Assembly (NCBI GenBank): GCA_035527455.1
Contig: DATLAN010000228.1
Span: 1-32,322, forward strand
Origin: DATLAN01 sp035527455
GTDB taxonomy: Bacteria; Planctomycetota; Planctomycetia; Pirellulales; Thermoguttaceae
Direction: 5' to 3'
Length of the DNA stretch: 32,322 bases
In this document: in pieces, positions 1 through 6,515 of the stretch
Layout: each line of letters begins with the position of its first letter
Position numbering within the stretch: position 1 is the first letter of the stretch
Made by a program: the position numbers and the translations under genes
Notes under the pieces: model-generated
Told to the model about the DNA's origin: nothing
Database searches by the model: none
The model's input: the letters and a program-made list of their open reading frames with translations, nothing else

Positions 1-531
1 GGCCAGGTGCAGGTCGCGCAGCCGCAGGCCCGACAGTTCCGACGCCCGGCATCCGGTCGCGTAAAGCAGCTCCAGCAAGGCCCGGTCCCGCCGCCAGTAC
101 GGATCGCCCTCTTGAGGACAGAGGAAGAGCTTGGCGATCTGCTGCGGGCTGAGCACCTTGGGCACGCGCTGCCAGAGCTTCTGGCTGCCGAGCAACTCGG
201 CCAGGTTGTCCTTCAGCACGCCTTCCAACTGCAAGTAGCGAAAGAAGACTCGTAGCGAGACGATATGCCGGGCGATGCTGGCCGGGCCCAGCTTCTTGCC
301 GTGCAACCACCCGGCGTAGTCCGCCAGGTCGCGGATCGACAGTTTGACAACGCTCCGCCCGGCCGACCACTCGAAGAACCGTGCCACGTCCCGCCGATAG
401 GCGGCCACCGTGTTCTCGGCCAGGTGACATTCCCCGGCCACGTACTGCACGAACGCCTCCAACCACGTCTGGTCCGGACTCCGCGCCCGCGGCGGCTTGG
501 GGCGAGACGGTTTCTTTCGGGTGGTAGCCAT
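1..531 (-). CDS. xerD: Tyrosine recombinase, XerD-like (5' part; 3' end outside window)
   Basis: The minus frame from an ATG at 531 runs uninterrupted to the window edge and gives the first 177 residues. Residues about 22-105 form the SAM-like core-binding domain, with AENTVAAYRRD and SLRVFFRYLQ. A linker SQKLWQRVPKVLS follows, of the kind typical of XerD (ASPKLPQRLPK in the family). The catalytic domain begins after that and includes the first catalytic arginine, R162, in LYATGCRASEL. The distal H-x-x-R and the nucleophilic tyrosine lie beyond the window, so integrity cannot be judged. XerD pairs with XerC to resolve chromosome dimers at dif. A phage or integron-type integrase is less likely because the N-terminal half matches XerD without insertions. 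No clear Shine-Dalgarno sequence precedes the ATG. Confidence 0.88.
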   Translation of the reverse strand, partial: MATTRKKPSRPKPPRARSPDQTWLEAFVQYVAGECHLAENTVAAYRRDVARFFEWSAGRSVVKLSIRDLADYAGWLHGKKLGPASIARHIVSLRVFFRYLQLEGVLKDNLAELLGSQKLWQRVPKVLSPQQIAKLFLCPQEGDPYWRRDRALLELLYATGCRASELSGLRLRDLHLA

Positions 532-648
532 GGGGCGGGCTTTCGGCTTCACGAAAACGGCGCGCAATACTCCGTTTCTGGTTTCGGATGGTGTACCGAC
601 CAAGCGTTAGCCTATTCCCCCGCCGCTTGCGGCTTCGCCGGAAACGAA

Positions 649-764
649 CCCCCCGCAACGCAGTGCGGGGGCGTTTTCCCTTGGTTCCTCCTTCACTCCC
701 CCCCCGCAACGCAGTGCGGGGGCGTTTTCCTCATTTGGCCCCGCAACGTGCCGCGGGGGCTTTT
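649..764 (+). repeat. Three tandem GC hairpins, each followed by TTTT
   Basis: Copy 1 has an 8-bp stem, CCCCCGCA (650-657) with TGCGGGGG (664-671), around loop ACGCAG, then CGTTTTCC. Copy 2 is identical (stem 701-708 / 715-722, then CGTTTTCC). Copy 3 is diverged (CCCCGC 739-744 with GCGGGG 753-758, then CTTTTCC). Each looks like an intrinsic terminator for plus-strand transcripts, but no plus-strand gene lies upstream in the window. They may instead be a dispersed palindromic repeat. Confidence 0.6.
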
Positions 765-815
765 CCGCAGCGCTTCCCCCAGTACAATCGATGCTGTAAA
801 CGCCACCCCAGCCCC

Positions 816-843
816 CAATCCGAAATCCTAAATCCCAAATCCA
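816..843 (+). repeat. 7-bp-phased AT-rich tract (site H1)
   Basis: There are four consecutive heptamers: CAATCCG at 816, AAATCCT at 823, AAATCCC at 830 and AAATCCA at 837. AATCC is kept in the same phase in all four. The tract ends immediately upstream of the start codon at 850, where a ribosome-binding site would be expected, and none is present. It belongs to the same class as the tracts at 3661, 17899, 17984 and 24951. Confidence 0.55.
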
Positions 844-849
844 CCGCCC

Positions 850-1839
850 ATGCCCATCCTGACGCTCTCGGAAATGGCTCCCGACCAGGAAGCCGACGTC
901 TTCGTGCTGATGACCTCCAAGGAGGAGCTGACCACGCGCACCGGCAAGCCGTACTTCAAGGTCGGCTTTCGCGACAACACCCGGGAAGTGAGCTTTCCGA
1001 TCTGGGACAACTCGCCTTGGGCGGTCGAATGCCGCGATGGCTGGACGCCGGGCGTCTTCTACAAGCTTCGGGCCGTCTATCGCGAGTCGAACTACGGTGC
1101 CCAACTCGATGTGCGCAAGATCCGCGAAGTCACCGACGCCGACGCGGCCGACGGTTTCGACCCGGCCATGTGCCTGCCGCAGTCGCGGTTCGACCCCGGC
1201 GCGATGTTCGACGAATTGACGGCGATCGTCGAACAACGGATCGAGCGGCCGCCTTTGCGCAAACTGGTCGAGTCGATTCTGCAAACGCATCGCGAAACGC
1301 TGCTTGTGCATCCGGCGGCCCGGCACAACCATCACGCCTTCGCCGGCGGCCTGTTGGAGCACACGCTGAGCGTCACGCGGACCTGCGTCTACCTGGCCGA
1401 CAAGTACGCCGAGTACTACCCCGACATGGAACCGCCGCTGGACAAGGGGCTGGTCGTGGCCGGGGCGATCCTGCACGATATCGGCAAGGTCCACGAGCTG
1501 GCGCAGCAACCCGAGGGCACGTCCTACACGGCCGAGGGCGCGCTGATCGGCCACATGCTCCTGGGCCGCGACATGGCCCGCCGGGCGGCCGCCGAGATCG
1601 ACGTCGACGCCGAGACGCTCCTGCGGCTGGAACACCTGTTGATCGCCCACCAGCGCCTGCCCGAGTGGGGCTCTCCCAAACCGCCGATGACGCCCGAGGC
1701 CCTGATCGTCCACTACGCCGACGATCTCGACGCGAAGTACCACATGATGGTCGCCGTCCTCCGCGACGACAAGACGCCGGGGCCGTTGACGTCGAGGAAG
1801 AACGTGCTCTACCAGCAGGTGTTTCGCGGCGGTTCGTAG
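850..1839 (+). CDS. YhaM-like 3'-5' exoribonuclease (OB fold + HD domain)
   Basis: The product has 329 residues, close to B. subtilis YhaM (about 314). Residues about 8-100 form an OB-fold nucleic-acid-binding region, with KPYFKVGFRDNTREVSFPIWD. Residues about 155-305 form an HD metal-dependent phosphohydrolase domain. Visible ligand motifs are H171 in GGLLEHT, the HD pair H209-D210 in AILHDIGK, H235, H262/H267 and D291/D292. The family degrades RNA or single-stranded DNA from the 3' end in the cytoplasm. The start at 850 is the first in-frame ATG, but no Shine-Dalgarno sequence is visible and a heptamer repeat abuts it. The gene stands alone on the plus strand and converges on the kinase gene across a REPIN-like element. 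The architecture is clear. The exact substrate is inferred. Confidence 0.85.
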   Translation: MPILTLSEMAPDQEADVFVLMTSKEELTTRTGKPYFKVGFRDNTREVSFPIWDNSPWAVECRDGWTPGVFYKLRAVYRESNYGAQLDVRKIREVTDADAADGFDPAMCLPQSRFDPGAMFDELTAIVEQRIERPPLRKLVESILQTHRETLLVHPAARHNHHAFAGGLLEHTLSVTRTCVYLADKYAEYYPDMEPPLDKGLVVAGAILHDIGKVHELAQQPEGTSYTAEGALIGHMLLGRDMARRAAAEIDVDAETLLRLEHLLIAHQRLPEWGSPKPPMTPEALIVHYADDLDAKYHMMVAVLRDDKTPGPLTSRKNVLYQQVFRGGS

Positions 1840-1852
1840 TGGTGCGACGGAT

Positions 1853-1922
1853 GTAGGACGGATGTAGGACGGATGTAGGACGGACTTCCGGTCCGTCGCG
1901 ACGGACCGGAGGTCCGTCCTAC
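1853..1922. repeat. REPIN-like inverted repeat with GTAG feet (family B) plus 11-bp tandem repeat
   Basis: Two 22-base arms (1875-1896 and 1901-1922) are inverted around CGCG and match with a single G-U pair. Each arm can also fold alone: stem ACGGAC/GTCCGT with a 5-base loop and a GTAGG foot. Upstream, an 11-bp unit GTAGGACGGAT is repeated at 1853 and 1864 and runs into the left arm. The element sits between convergent genes and could act as a bidirectional terminator. Its right-hand CTAC provides the TAG stop (1919-1921) of the kinase gene on the minus strand. Confidence 0.75.
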
Positions 1923-3565
1923 GGCGCCTGCCGGCCGTAGAAGCTGCTCAGCGTCCGAACGCGATGCACCAGATAGGCCACCGTCCCTCCCAGCACGATC
2001 AGGGCTACGCAGAAGACGATGTGGCGATCGGGATTCGTGTCGAAGCGTTCGTGCAACTCGATCCGCCGCAGATAGAAGTCGGCCACCACGATGCCGTAAG
2101 AGACCAGCGACAGGCCCGTCATCAGCGAAACGAAGCGCACGCGGAACCATAGGCCGGAGCCGGCGATCAACAGCGGATACCCGACCACCAGCGGGCTGGC
2201 CGCTCCGTCGGCCAGGAAGAGCAGCACGGCCAGCAGGAGGATCGAGTCGAGCGTGCCCCAGACGAATCGTGCGGGAATGGACCATCGCCGGCTGTCGAGG
2301 AACTGCTGGCAGATCAAGGAGATTCCCGCCCAGACGGCCAGCAGGATCGTAATCTCTCCATAGAATCTCCAGTCCACCAGACCCAGCAGCGAGTTGGTCG
2401 TCGCCACGATGTAGAGCAAGACCAACGCCCCCAGCCGCAGCGCCAGGGCCGGCTGTCGCCGGGTCCAGCTCCAGAGCCGCTGTCCGAGGTTCGGCGGCCT
2501 GACCTCCAGGGCTTCGCCTCGGGCGAAACGCTCCAGGTCGTCGGCCACCGCGGCGGCCGATGCGTAACGATCGCCCGGCGATTTGGCCAGGCACTTCAAG
2601 CAGATCAGTTCCAGTCCGCGGGGAATCTTGGGATTCCACTGCCGCGGCAGATTGGGTTCCCGGCTGATGACCTGCATGAGCGTATCGAGCGGGTTTTCTT
2701 CGCGAAACGGCGGCCGGCCGGTCAACAGCTCGTAGAGAATGGCGCCCAGGCTGTAGATATCGGCCGCCGGCCCCACCTTGCCGCTTTGCCCGGCCGCCTG
2801 CTCCGGGGCCATGTAGCTGGGCGTGCCGGCGATCACGCCGGTGGCCGTGGTTTCCGAGCCGGGCTCGAAGACCTTGGCCAATCCGAAGTCCGTCAGGTAG
2901 GGGTGTTCCTCCGCGTCCAGCAGGATGTTCGACGGCTTCAAGTCGCGGTGGATGATGTTGTGCTGATGGAGATGGTCCACGGCCCGGGCAATGGCCGCCA
3001 CCAGCCGCACGGCCATATCCACGTCGAGCTGGGACTGGGCGATCCGCTGGGCCAGGCTGTTGCCCTCGACGTACTCCATGGCGAAGTAGTAGTGTCCGTG
3101 GAGTTGTCCCACTTCGTGGATGTGGACGATGTTCGAGTGCTGCATCCGCGCGGCGGCCTTGGCCTCGACGTGGAAGCGGCGGACGTGCTCGGGCGAGGCG
3201 AGGTGGCTGGCCAGGATCATCTTGATGGCCACGGTCCGGTCCAGGGCCTTCTGCCGGGCCTTGTAGACCACGCCCATGCCGCCCCGGCCGATTTCGCTCA
3301 AGAGTTCGTACTGCCCGAACGGACGCGGCAAATCGCCCAGGGCCGGCTCGACGTCCAGCGTATCGTGGTCGCCGCCGGTGTCGTCGGGTGGCGGCGGCGG
3401 GGCCAGGGCCTCCAGCGCGTCGAGGCAGTCCAACGCCGAAGCCAACTCGGGACATTTCTCCAGCAACGCCGCCCGGTCGGGCGACTGGCCGGCCTGCAAC
3501 CGGACAAGGTAGTCGTCCAGCAAATTCAGAGCGTCCTGGTTTTCGTTTTCGGGAGTTCCAGTCAT
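1919..3565 (-). CDS. Membrane-anchored Ser/Thr protein kinase (PknB-type)
   Basis: The product has 548 residues. After a leader of about 85 residues comes a complete Hanks-type kinase domain (about 86-350): glycine loop GRGGMGVVYKA from residue 93, ATP-lysine K115 in VAIK, catalytic HRDLKPSN with D208, DFG at 227-229, and GTPSYMAPE ending at 255. The C-terminal part (about 375-535) holds about six hydrophobic segments, so the kinase domain is cytoplasmic and the tail is a multi-pass membrane domain of unknown ligand. The ATG at 3565 was chosen because the following DDYLVRLQAGQSPDR leader is typical of planctomycete kinases. An upstream ATG at 3676 would add 37 arginine-rich, atypical residues. 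It lies just downstream of an ECF sigma factor, a known kinase-ECF pairing that suggests the kinase modulates that sigma factor. All catalytic residues are present. Confidence 0.93.
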   Translation of the reverse strand: MTGTPENENQDALNLLDDYLVRLQAGQSPDRAALLEKCPELASALDCLDALEALAPPPPPDDTGGDHDTLDVEPALGDLPRPFGQYELLSEIGRGGMGVVYKARQKALDRTVAIKMILASHLASPEHVRRFHVEAKAAARMQHSNIVHIHEVGQLHGHYYFAMEYVEGNSLAQRIAQSQLDVDMAVRLVAAIARAVDHLHQHNIIHRDLKPSNILLDAEEHPYLTDFGLAKVFEPGSETTATGVIAGTPSYMAPEQAAGQSGKVGPAADIYSLGAILYELLTGRPPFREENPLDTLMQVISREPNLPRQWNPKIPRGLELICLKCLAKSPGDRYASAAAVADDLERFARGEALEVRPPNLGQRLWSWTRRQPALALRLGALVLLYIVATTNSLLGLVDWRFYGEITILLAVWAGISLICQQFLDSRRWSIPARFVWGTLDSILLLAVLLFLADGAASPLVVGYPLLIAGSGLWFRVRFVSLMTGLSLVSYGIVVADFYLRRIELHERFDTNPDRHIVFCVALIVLGGTVAYLVHRVRTLSSFYGRQAP

Positions 3566-3660
3566 TGGCAAATCGAGTATGGCGGTTGGCCGATGGAACG
3601 GTGGGCAAGCCCACCCGCTAAACGGACGTCGCGAACGGTTTACCCATCGTTTTCGGATCG

Positions 3661-3702
3661 ATTCACCACTCCGCATTCATCATTCATACTTCCTCATTCC
3701 TC
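3661..3702. repeat. 7-bp-phased AT-rich tract (site H2)
   Basis: There are six heptamers in register: ATTCACC 3661, ACTCCGC 3668, ATTCATC 3675, ATTCATA 3682, CTTCCTC 3689 and ATTCCTC 3696. TTC recurs at the same phase in five of the six. The tract includes the TGA stop of the sigma-factor gene (minus strand, 3694-3696). The units ATTCATC and ATTCATA recur exactly at 17984-18011. Confidence 0.55.
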
Positions 3703-4320
3703 CTCCCCCCCCAGCGCCGACTGCATCTTCTTGATCGCCCGCATCCACAGCATTTGTACGGCTGGGCGCGAGCGCTGCATCCGCTCGGCCACTTCGTTGA
3801 ACGGCAGCCGCTGGAGGTTGCGCAGCACGATGACTTCCTGATAGTCGGGCGGCAACTGCGACAGCGCGGCGGTCACCCGCAGCTCGTTGTCAAGCTGGAG
3901 GAATTCCTGGCTGGGGGTGGCGCCCGGTGCGGCCGGCTCGGCCACTCCGCCGGCGAGGCTGTCGGCCGGGTCGCGGAAGCGGATTTCGCGCCGGGCCTGG
4001 CGCTTGGCGGTGCCGCGATAACGGCGGACGAAATCGGCCGCGTTGTGCGAGAGGATCTTCCGCAGCCAGGCCAGCCATTCCTTTTCCGACTGGCCCTGGA
4101 ACCCGTCGAAATCGCGGTGCGCCTCGAGCATCGTCTGTTGCACCAGGTCCGAGGCGTCGACCTTCACGCGGAGCCAGCTCTCGACCTGGGACCGGGCCAC
4201 GTAGCCGAGATAGCTGCGGCACAACTCGAACAGCCGATCCCGGGCCTCGCCGTCACCCTGCCGAGCCCGCTCGATCAGGTCGTCCACGTCCGGCGCATCG
4301 GGTGTTGCTTGCTCGCCCAT
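3694..4320 (-). CDS. ECF-type RNA polymerase sigma factor
   Basis: The product has 208 residues, normal for ECF sigma factors. Region 2 lies at about 30-100 (DASDLVQQTMLEAHRDFDGF, then WLRKILSHNAADFVRRY) and binds the core polymerase and the -10 element. Region 4 lies at about 150-205 (LSQLPPDYQEVIVLRNLQRLPFNEVAERM), with the helix-turn-helix that reads the -35 element. The linker lacks region 3, as expected for ECF. The gene starts with ATG at 4320 and is followed on the same strand by the Ser/Thr kinase, so the two probably form an operon in which the kinase controls sigma activity. No anti-sigma gene is visible. A short direct repeat lies upstream (4349-4369). Confidence 0.92.
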   Translation of the reverse strand: MGEQATPDAPDVDDLIERARQGDGEARDRLFELCRSYLGYVARSQVESWLRVKVDASDLVQQTMLEAHRDFDGFQGQSEKEWLAWLRKILSHNAADFVRRYRGTAKRQARREIRFRDPADSLAGGVAEPAAPGATPSQEFLQLDNELRVTAALSQLPPDYQEVIVLRNLQRLPFNEVAERMQRSRPAVQMLWMRAIKKMQSALGGEEE

Positions 4321-4348
4321 CGGTCCGCCGCTGCGAGAGGTGTCATCA

Positions 4349-4369
4349 GACTATCACCAGTCTATCACC
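4349..4369 (-). promoter_or_regulatory. Direct repeat upstream of the sigma-factor gene, possible operator
   Basis: On the plus strand GACTATCACC (4349-4358) and GTCTATCACC (4360-4369) repeat with an 11-base period, about one helical turn. They lie 29-49 bases upstream of the sigma-factor start codon. The placement suits a promoter or operator element, but no partner factor is evident. Confidence 0.25.
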
Positions 4370-4413
4370 CAGGGGCAGGGATTTCCAGGCAGCGGACTCT
4401 TCGGCCGGGTTTC

Positions 4414-4560
4414 GTAGGTCAGGGCTTGCCCTGACGGAATCGGGCAGTCGGCAGGGGAAGCCGTCAGGGCAAGCCCTGACCTACGGACTGACGGAATCGG
4501 GCAGTCGGAAAGAGAATCTGTCAGGGCAAGCCCTGACCTACGGACTGACGGAAACGGGTT
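4414..4560. repeat. REPIN-like cluster, family A (three REP units)
   Basis: A forward REP (4414-4435) begins with GTAG and contains the near-palindrome GTCAGGGCTTGCCCTGAC. Two inverse REPs (4463-4484 and 4520-4541) contain GTCAGGGCAAGCCCTGAC followed by CTAC. The inverse units repeat with a 57-bp period and share the trailing segment GGACTGACGGAATCGGGCAG, truncated in the second copy. The cluster abuts the stop codon of the DUF1571 gene at 4560-4562. The same family is found at 6412-6498 and 31606-31645. Confidence 0.8.
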
Positions 4561-5426
4561 CAGAAATTGTAGTTCGGATTGCGGACGTCGAAGTCGGCGT
4601 CGGTGAACCCGACGTTCATTTTCAGGTTCACATACGTGTACTCTTCCATCAGCTCGGGGGGCCCCCCCGGTTCCTCCGGCCAGTCGTGCGCCTCGTAGCG
4701 GAGCGGCAGATTGAGTTCATCGTCGACGAAGATCCGCGCGACGTGGAAGAGGAAATTGCGACGGGGAACGGGATGGACGACCTGGATACAGGTGCACTGG
4801 CGTTTGTTGATCTCGGCCCCTTTGAAGAACTTCACGTCGCACTCGCCGAAAGCCATGTCGTTCTCGGCCACTTCGACCAGCCGCCGGACGAGGTTGAGGA
4901 TGCCGATTTCCGTCAGCGGATAGCGCTGCCCACGCATGGCGATCAGACCGTCCGGGGCCAGCGACAAGGTTCCCAGCGCCTTTTCCATGCCCGTGCCGTG
5001 GGCCCACATCTTGCCGTCGTTCTGCCCCTCGACGTAGAGCACCTCGCGGCCTTTGAGTTCTTCGGGACCGAGGAAGTACATGTAGACGCTGAACGGCTTG
5101 TGCCGGACCTTGAGGAACACGTACTGGTGTTCGCCCAGTTTGCCGTTGATTCGTTCGCGCTTGACCAGGGTGGCCGAGTAATCCTGGATCTTCTGGACAT
5201 TGACCAGTCCGTCTCTTGCCCAACGGACCGCCGGGTCGAGGGGGTGTACGAGCGGTTGCGTCGCGACGGAGACGGGCTGCGCGGGCTGTGGGGGGGTTTG
5301 CGCCACGCGGTAAGGCGGCTGGCCAACCGGCTGCGGAATCTGCTGTGCCACGGTGGACCCCACCAGTGAAGCCGCCACCAGAAGTCCAGGCAGCCAGACG
5401 TGGCGAAACGGGGTGCTCAGAGTCAT
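4560..5426 (-). CDS. DUF1571-family exported protein
   Basis: The product has 288 residues. An N-terminal signal peptide (about 1-28: basic start, hydrophobic WLPGLLVAASLVGSTVAQ, probable cleavage near AQQ) is followed by a proline/glutamine-rich linker to about residue 60. The rest is a beta-rich domain with DYSATLVKRERINGKLGEHQ and EELKGREVLYVEGQNDGKMW, matching DUF1571, a planctomycete-abundant family of unknown function with an LolA/LolB-like feel. The ATG at 5426 was chosen over the upstream 5543 because CAGGGAGG lies at the right distance and the signal peptide starts there. The product is probably periplasmic. The gene is monocistronic and divergent from the metallo-hydrolase gene. No catalytic motif is visible and no function is claimed. 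Confidence 0.85.
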   Translation of the reverse strand: MTLSTPFRHVWLPGLLVAASLVGSTVAQQIPQPVGQPPYRVAQTPPQPAQPVSVATQPLVHPLDPAVRWARDGLVNVQKIQDYSATLVKRERINGKLGEHQYVFLKVRHKPFSVYMYFLGPEELKGREVLYVEGQNDGKMWAHGTGMEKALGTLSLAPDGLIAMRGQRYPLTEIGILNLVRRLVEVAENDMAFGECDVKFFKGAEINKRQCTCIQVVHPVPRRNFLFHVARIFVDDELNLPLRYEAHDWPEEPGGPPELMEEYTYVNLKMNVGFTDADFDVRNPNYNF

Positions 5427-5745
5427 GGATAACCTCCCTGTTGATAGTTGAGACAAAGACCCGCGGTGTCCGCCTGTTCGGCGGGCAATCCACCCCTCTT
5501 CTCCGTCAATACGGCACCAGGTTCGGAACCTCGGGAAGCGCAACGTCGCTTCTACCCCAAGCTCATCAGGTTCGGATACGTCCGCGGGTCTCCCGCTTCG
5601 ACCTTATCGCAAAATGAGCGTTGGGGAATTACAATATTTTCTTCTTTGAGGAGGGATTGTGCAAACGTCGCGAAGCCTTTCTGCTGATCGTTACCGCCAA
5701 TCACTACAATTTACCTAGTTCCCCCTGCCGTGTGGAGGCCAGTTT
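5427..5745. other. Divergent intergenic region with several small hairpins
   Basis: This 319-base gap lies between two divergently transcribed genes. It contains a direct repeat CAGGTTCGGA (5518-5527 and 5567-5576), a perfect 6-bp hairpin GAAGCG/CGCTTC (5535-5552) and GCGGG-TCT-CCCGC (5584-5596). It then becomes AT-rich (5610-5660, and around 5700-5715 with TACAAT at 5705-5710), which probably holds the plus-strand promoter. No -35 box with good spacing was identified. Confidence 0.45.
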
Positions 5746-6402
5746 GTGAAACGTCCCGAAATTCGGATTGCCACCATCCTCTCCATCCCCTTCGAGGAAA
5801 ACACCTACGTGGCCCATCTCGAGGGACGCGACGATTGCCTGGTGGTCGATCCGGGCCTGGAGCCGGAAAAGACGGTGGCTCACCTGGAGTCGAACGGCCT
5901 CCACCCGGCAGCCATTCTCAACACCCACGGCCACAGCGACCACATCGGGGGCAACGCGGTCTTGAAGCAGCGTTGGCCCGACTGCCCGATCGTCATCGGT
6001 TCGGTCGAGGCGGCCAAGCTGACCGATCCTGCGTTGAATCTCTCGGTCATGTTCGGCGCCCGGCTGGTCAGCCCGGCGGCCGACGTCACGCTCGAAGACG
6101 GCCAGACCTACTCGGCCGGCGGGATGGATTTACGGGCGCTGCTGATCCCGGGCCATTCGTCGGGGCATATGGCGTATCTTTATGAAGGCGGCCAGCAGCC
6201 GCTGGTGTTCGTCGGCGACGTGATCTTCGCCGGGGGCATCGGGCGCACGGATTTCCCCGACGGCAGCATGCGGCAATTGACCGAGGGCATCCGCACCAAA
6301 CTCTTCACGCTGCCGGAGGAGACGGTGCTGCTGCCCGGCCACGGCCCGCCGACCACCGTGGCCGAAGAAAAACGGACCAATCCGTTCGTGCGGTTAAGAT
6401 GA
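5746..6402 (+). CDS. Metallo-beta-lactamase-fold hydrolase (glyoxalase II-like)
   Basis: The product has 218 residues. It carries the complete metal-binding set of the fold: THGHSDH at 60-66 (H61, H63, D65, H66), H137 in IPGHSSGH, D158 in FVGDVIF and H199 in LPGHGP. The segment GGIGRTDFPDGS is typical of the YcbL/glyoxalase II-like branch that hydrolyses hydroxyacyl-glutathione-type thioesters, but the substrate cannot be read from sequence. It lacks the larger C-terminal domain of true GloB. The start is a GTG at 5746, supported by TGTGGAGG seven bases upstream. The product is cytoplasmic, with no signal peptide. A REPIN-like element separates it from the next plus-strand gene, so co-transcription is uncertain. 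Confidence 0.88.
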   Translation: MKRPEIRIATILSIPFEENTYVAHLEGRDDCLVVDPGLEPEKTVAHLESNGLHPAAILNTHGHSDHIGGNAVLKQRWPDCPIVIGSVEAAKLTDPALNLSVMFGARLVSPAADVTLEDGQTYSAGGMDLRALLIPGHSSGHMAYLYEGGQQPLVFVGDVIFAGGIGRTDFPDGSMRQLTEGIRTKLFTLPEETVLLPGHGPPTTVAEEKRTNPFVRLR

Positions 6403-6411
6403 GAGAATCCC

Positions 6412-6498
6412 GTAGGTCAGGGCTTGCCCTGACGAAGGCTTGCCCTGACGAAATCGAGCAGTCGGCGGGAGAATCTGTCAGGGCAAGCCCTGACCTAC
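6412..6498. repeat. REPIN-like element, family A
   Basis: A forward REP with a GTAG foot (6412-6433) and an inverse REP with a CTAC foot (6477-6498) are separated by 43 bases. The spacer includes a partial extra copy (GCTTGCCCTGACG, 6437-6449) and a variant of the family's inner segment (ATCGAGCAGTCGG). It begins ten bases after the hydrolase stop and ends four bases before the Shine-Dalgarno sequence of the next gene. Confidence 0.8.
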
Positions 6499-6515
6499 AT
6501 GAAAGGAGAAACACT

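Larger units (their letters stand above)
532..849. other. Divergent intergenic region with three GC hairpins and a heptamer tract
   Basis: This 318-base gap lies between the recombinase (minus) and the exoribonuclease (plus). It holds no credible gene. It contains three related GC hairpins (649-764) and a 7-bp-phased tract (816-843) that ends six bases before the ATG at 850. No confident promoter was seen, although both flanking genes must be transcribed from here. Confidence 0.6.

Noticed and set aside
3566..3676. Upstream start for the kinase gene
   Set aside because: It adds 37 arginine-rich residues running into the heptamer tract region. The conserved planctomycete kinase leader begins at the 3565 ATG.
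4414..4560. Possible CRISPR array
   Set aside because: Repeats are palindromic, in mixed orientation, with related rather than unique spacers, and no cas genes are near. It fits REP/REPIN elements.
5565..5602. GAACCTGAT on the minus strand, recalling the TPP riboswitch core
   Set aside because: The required CTGAGA and GGATAA-type elements are absent and spacing does not fit, so this looks like chance.
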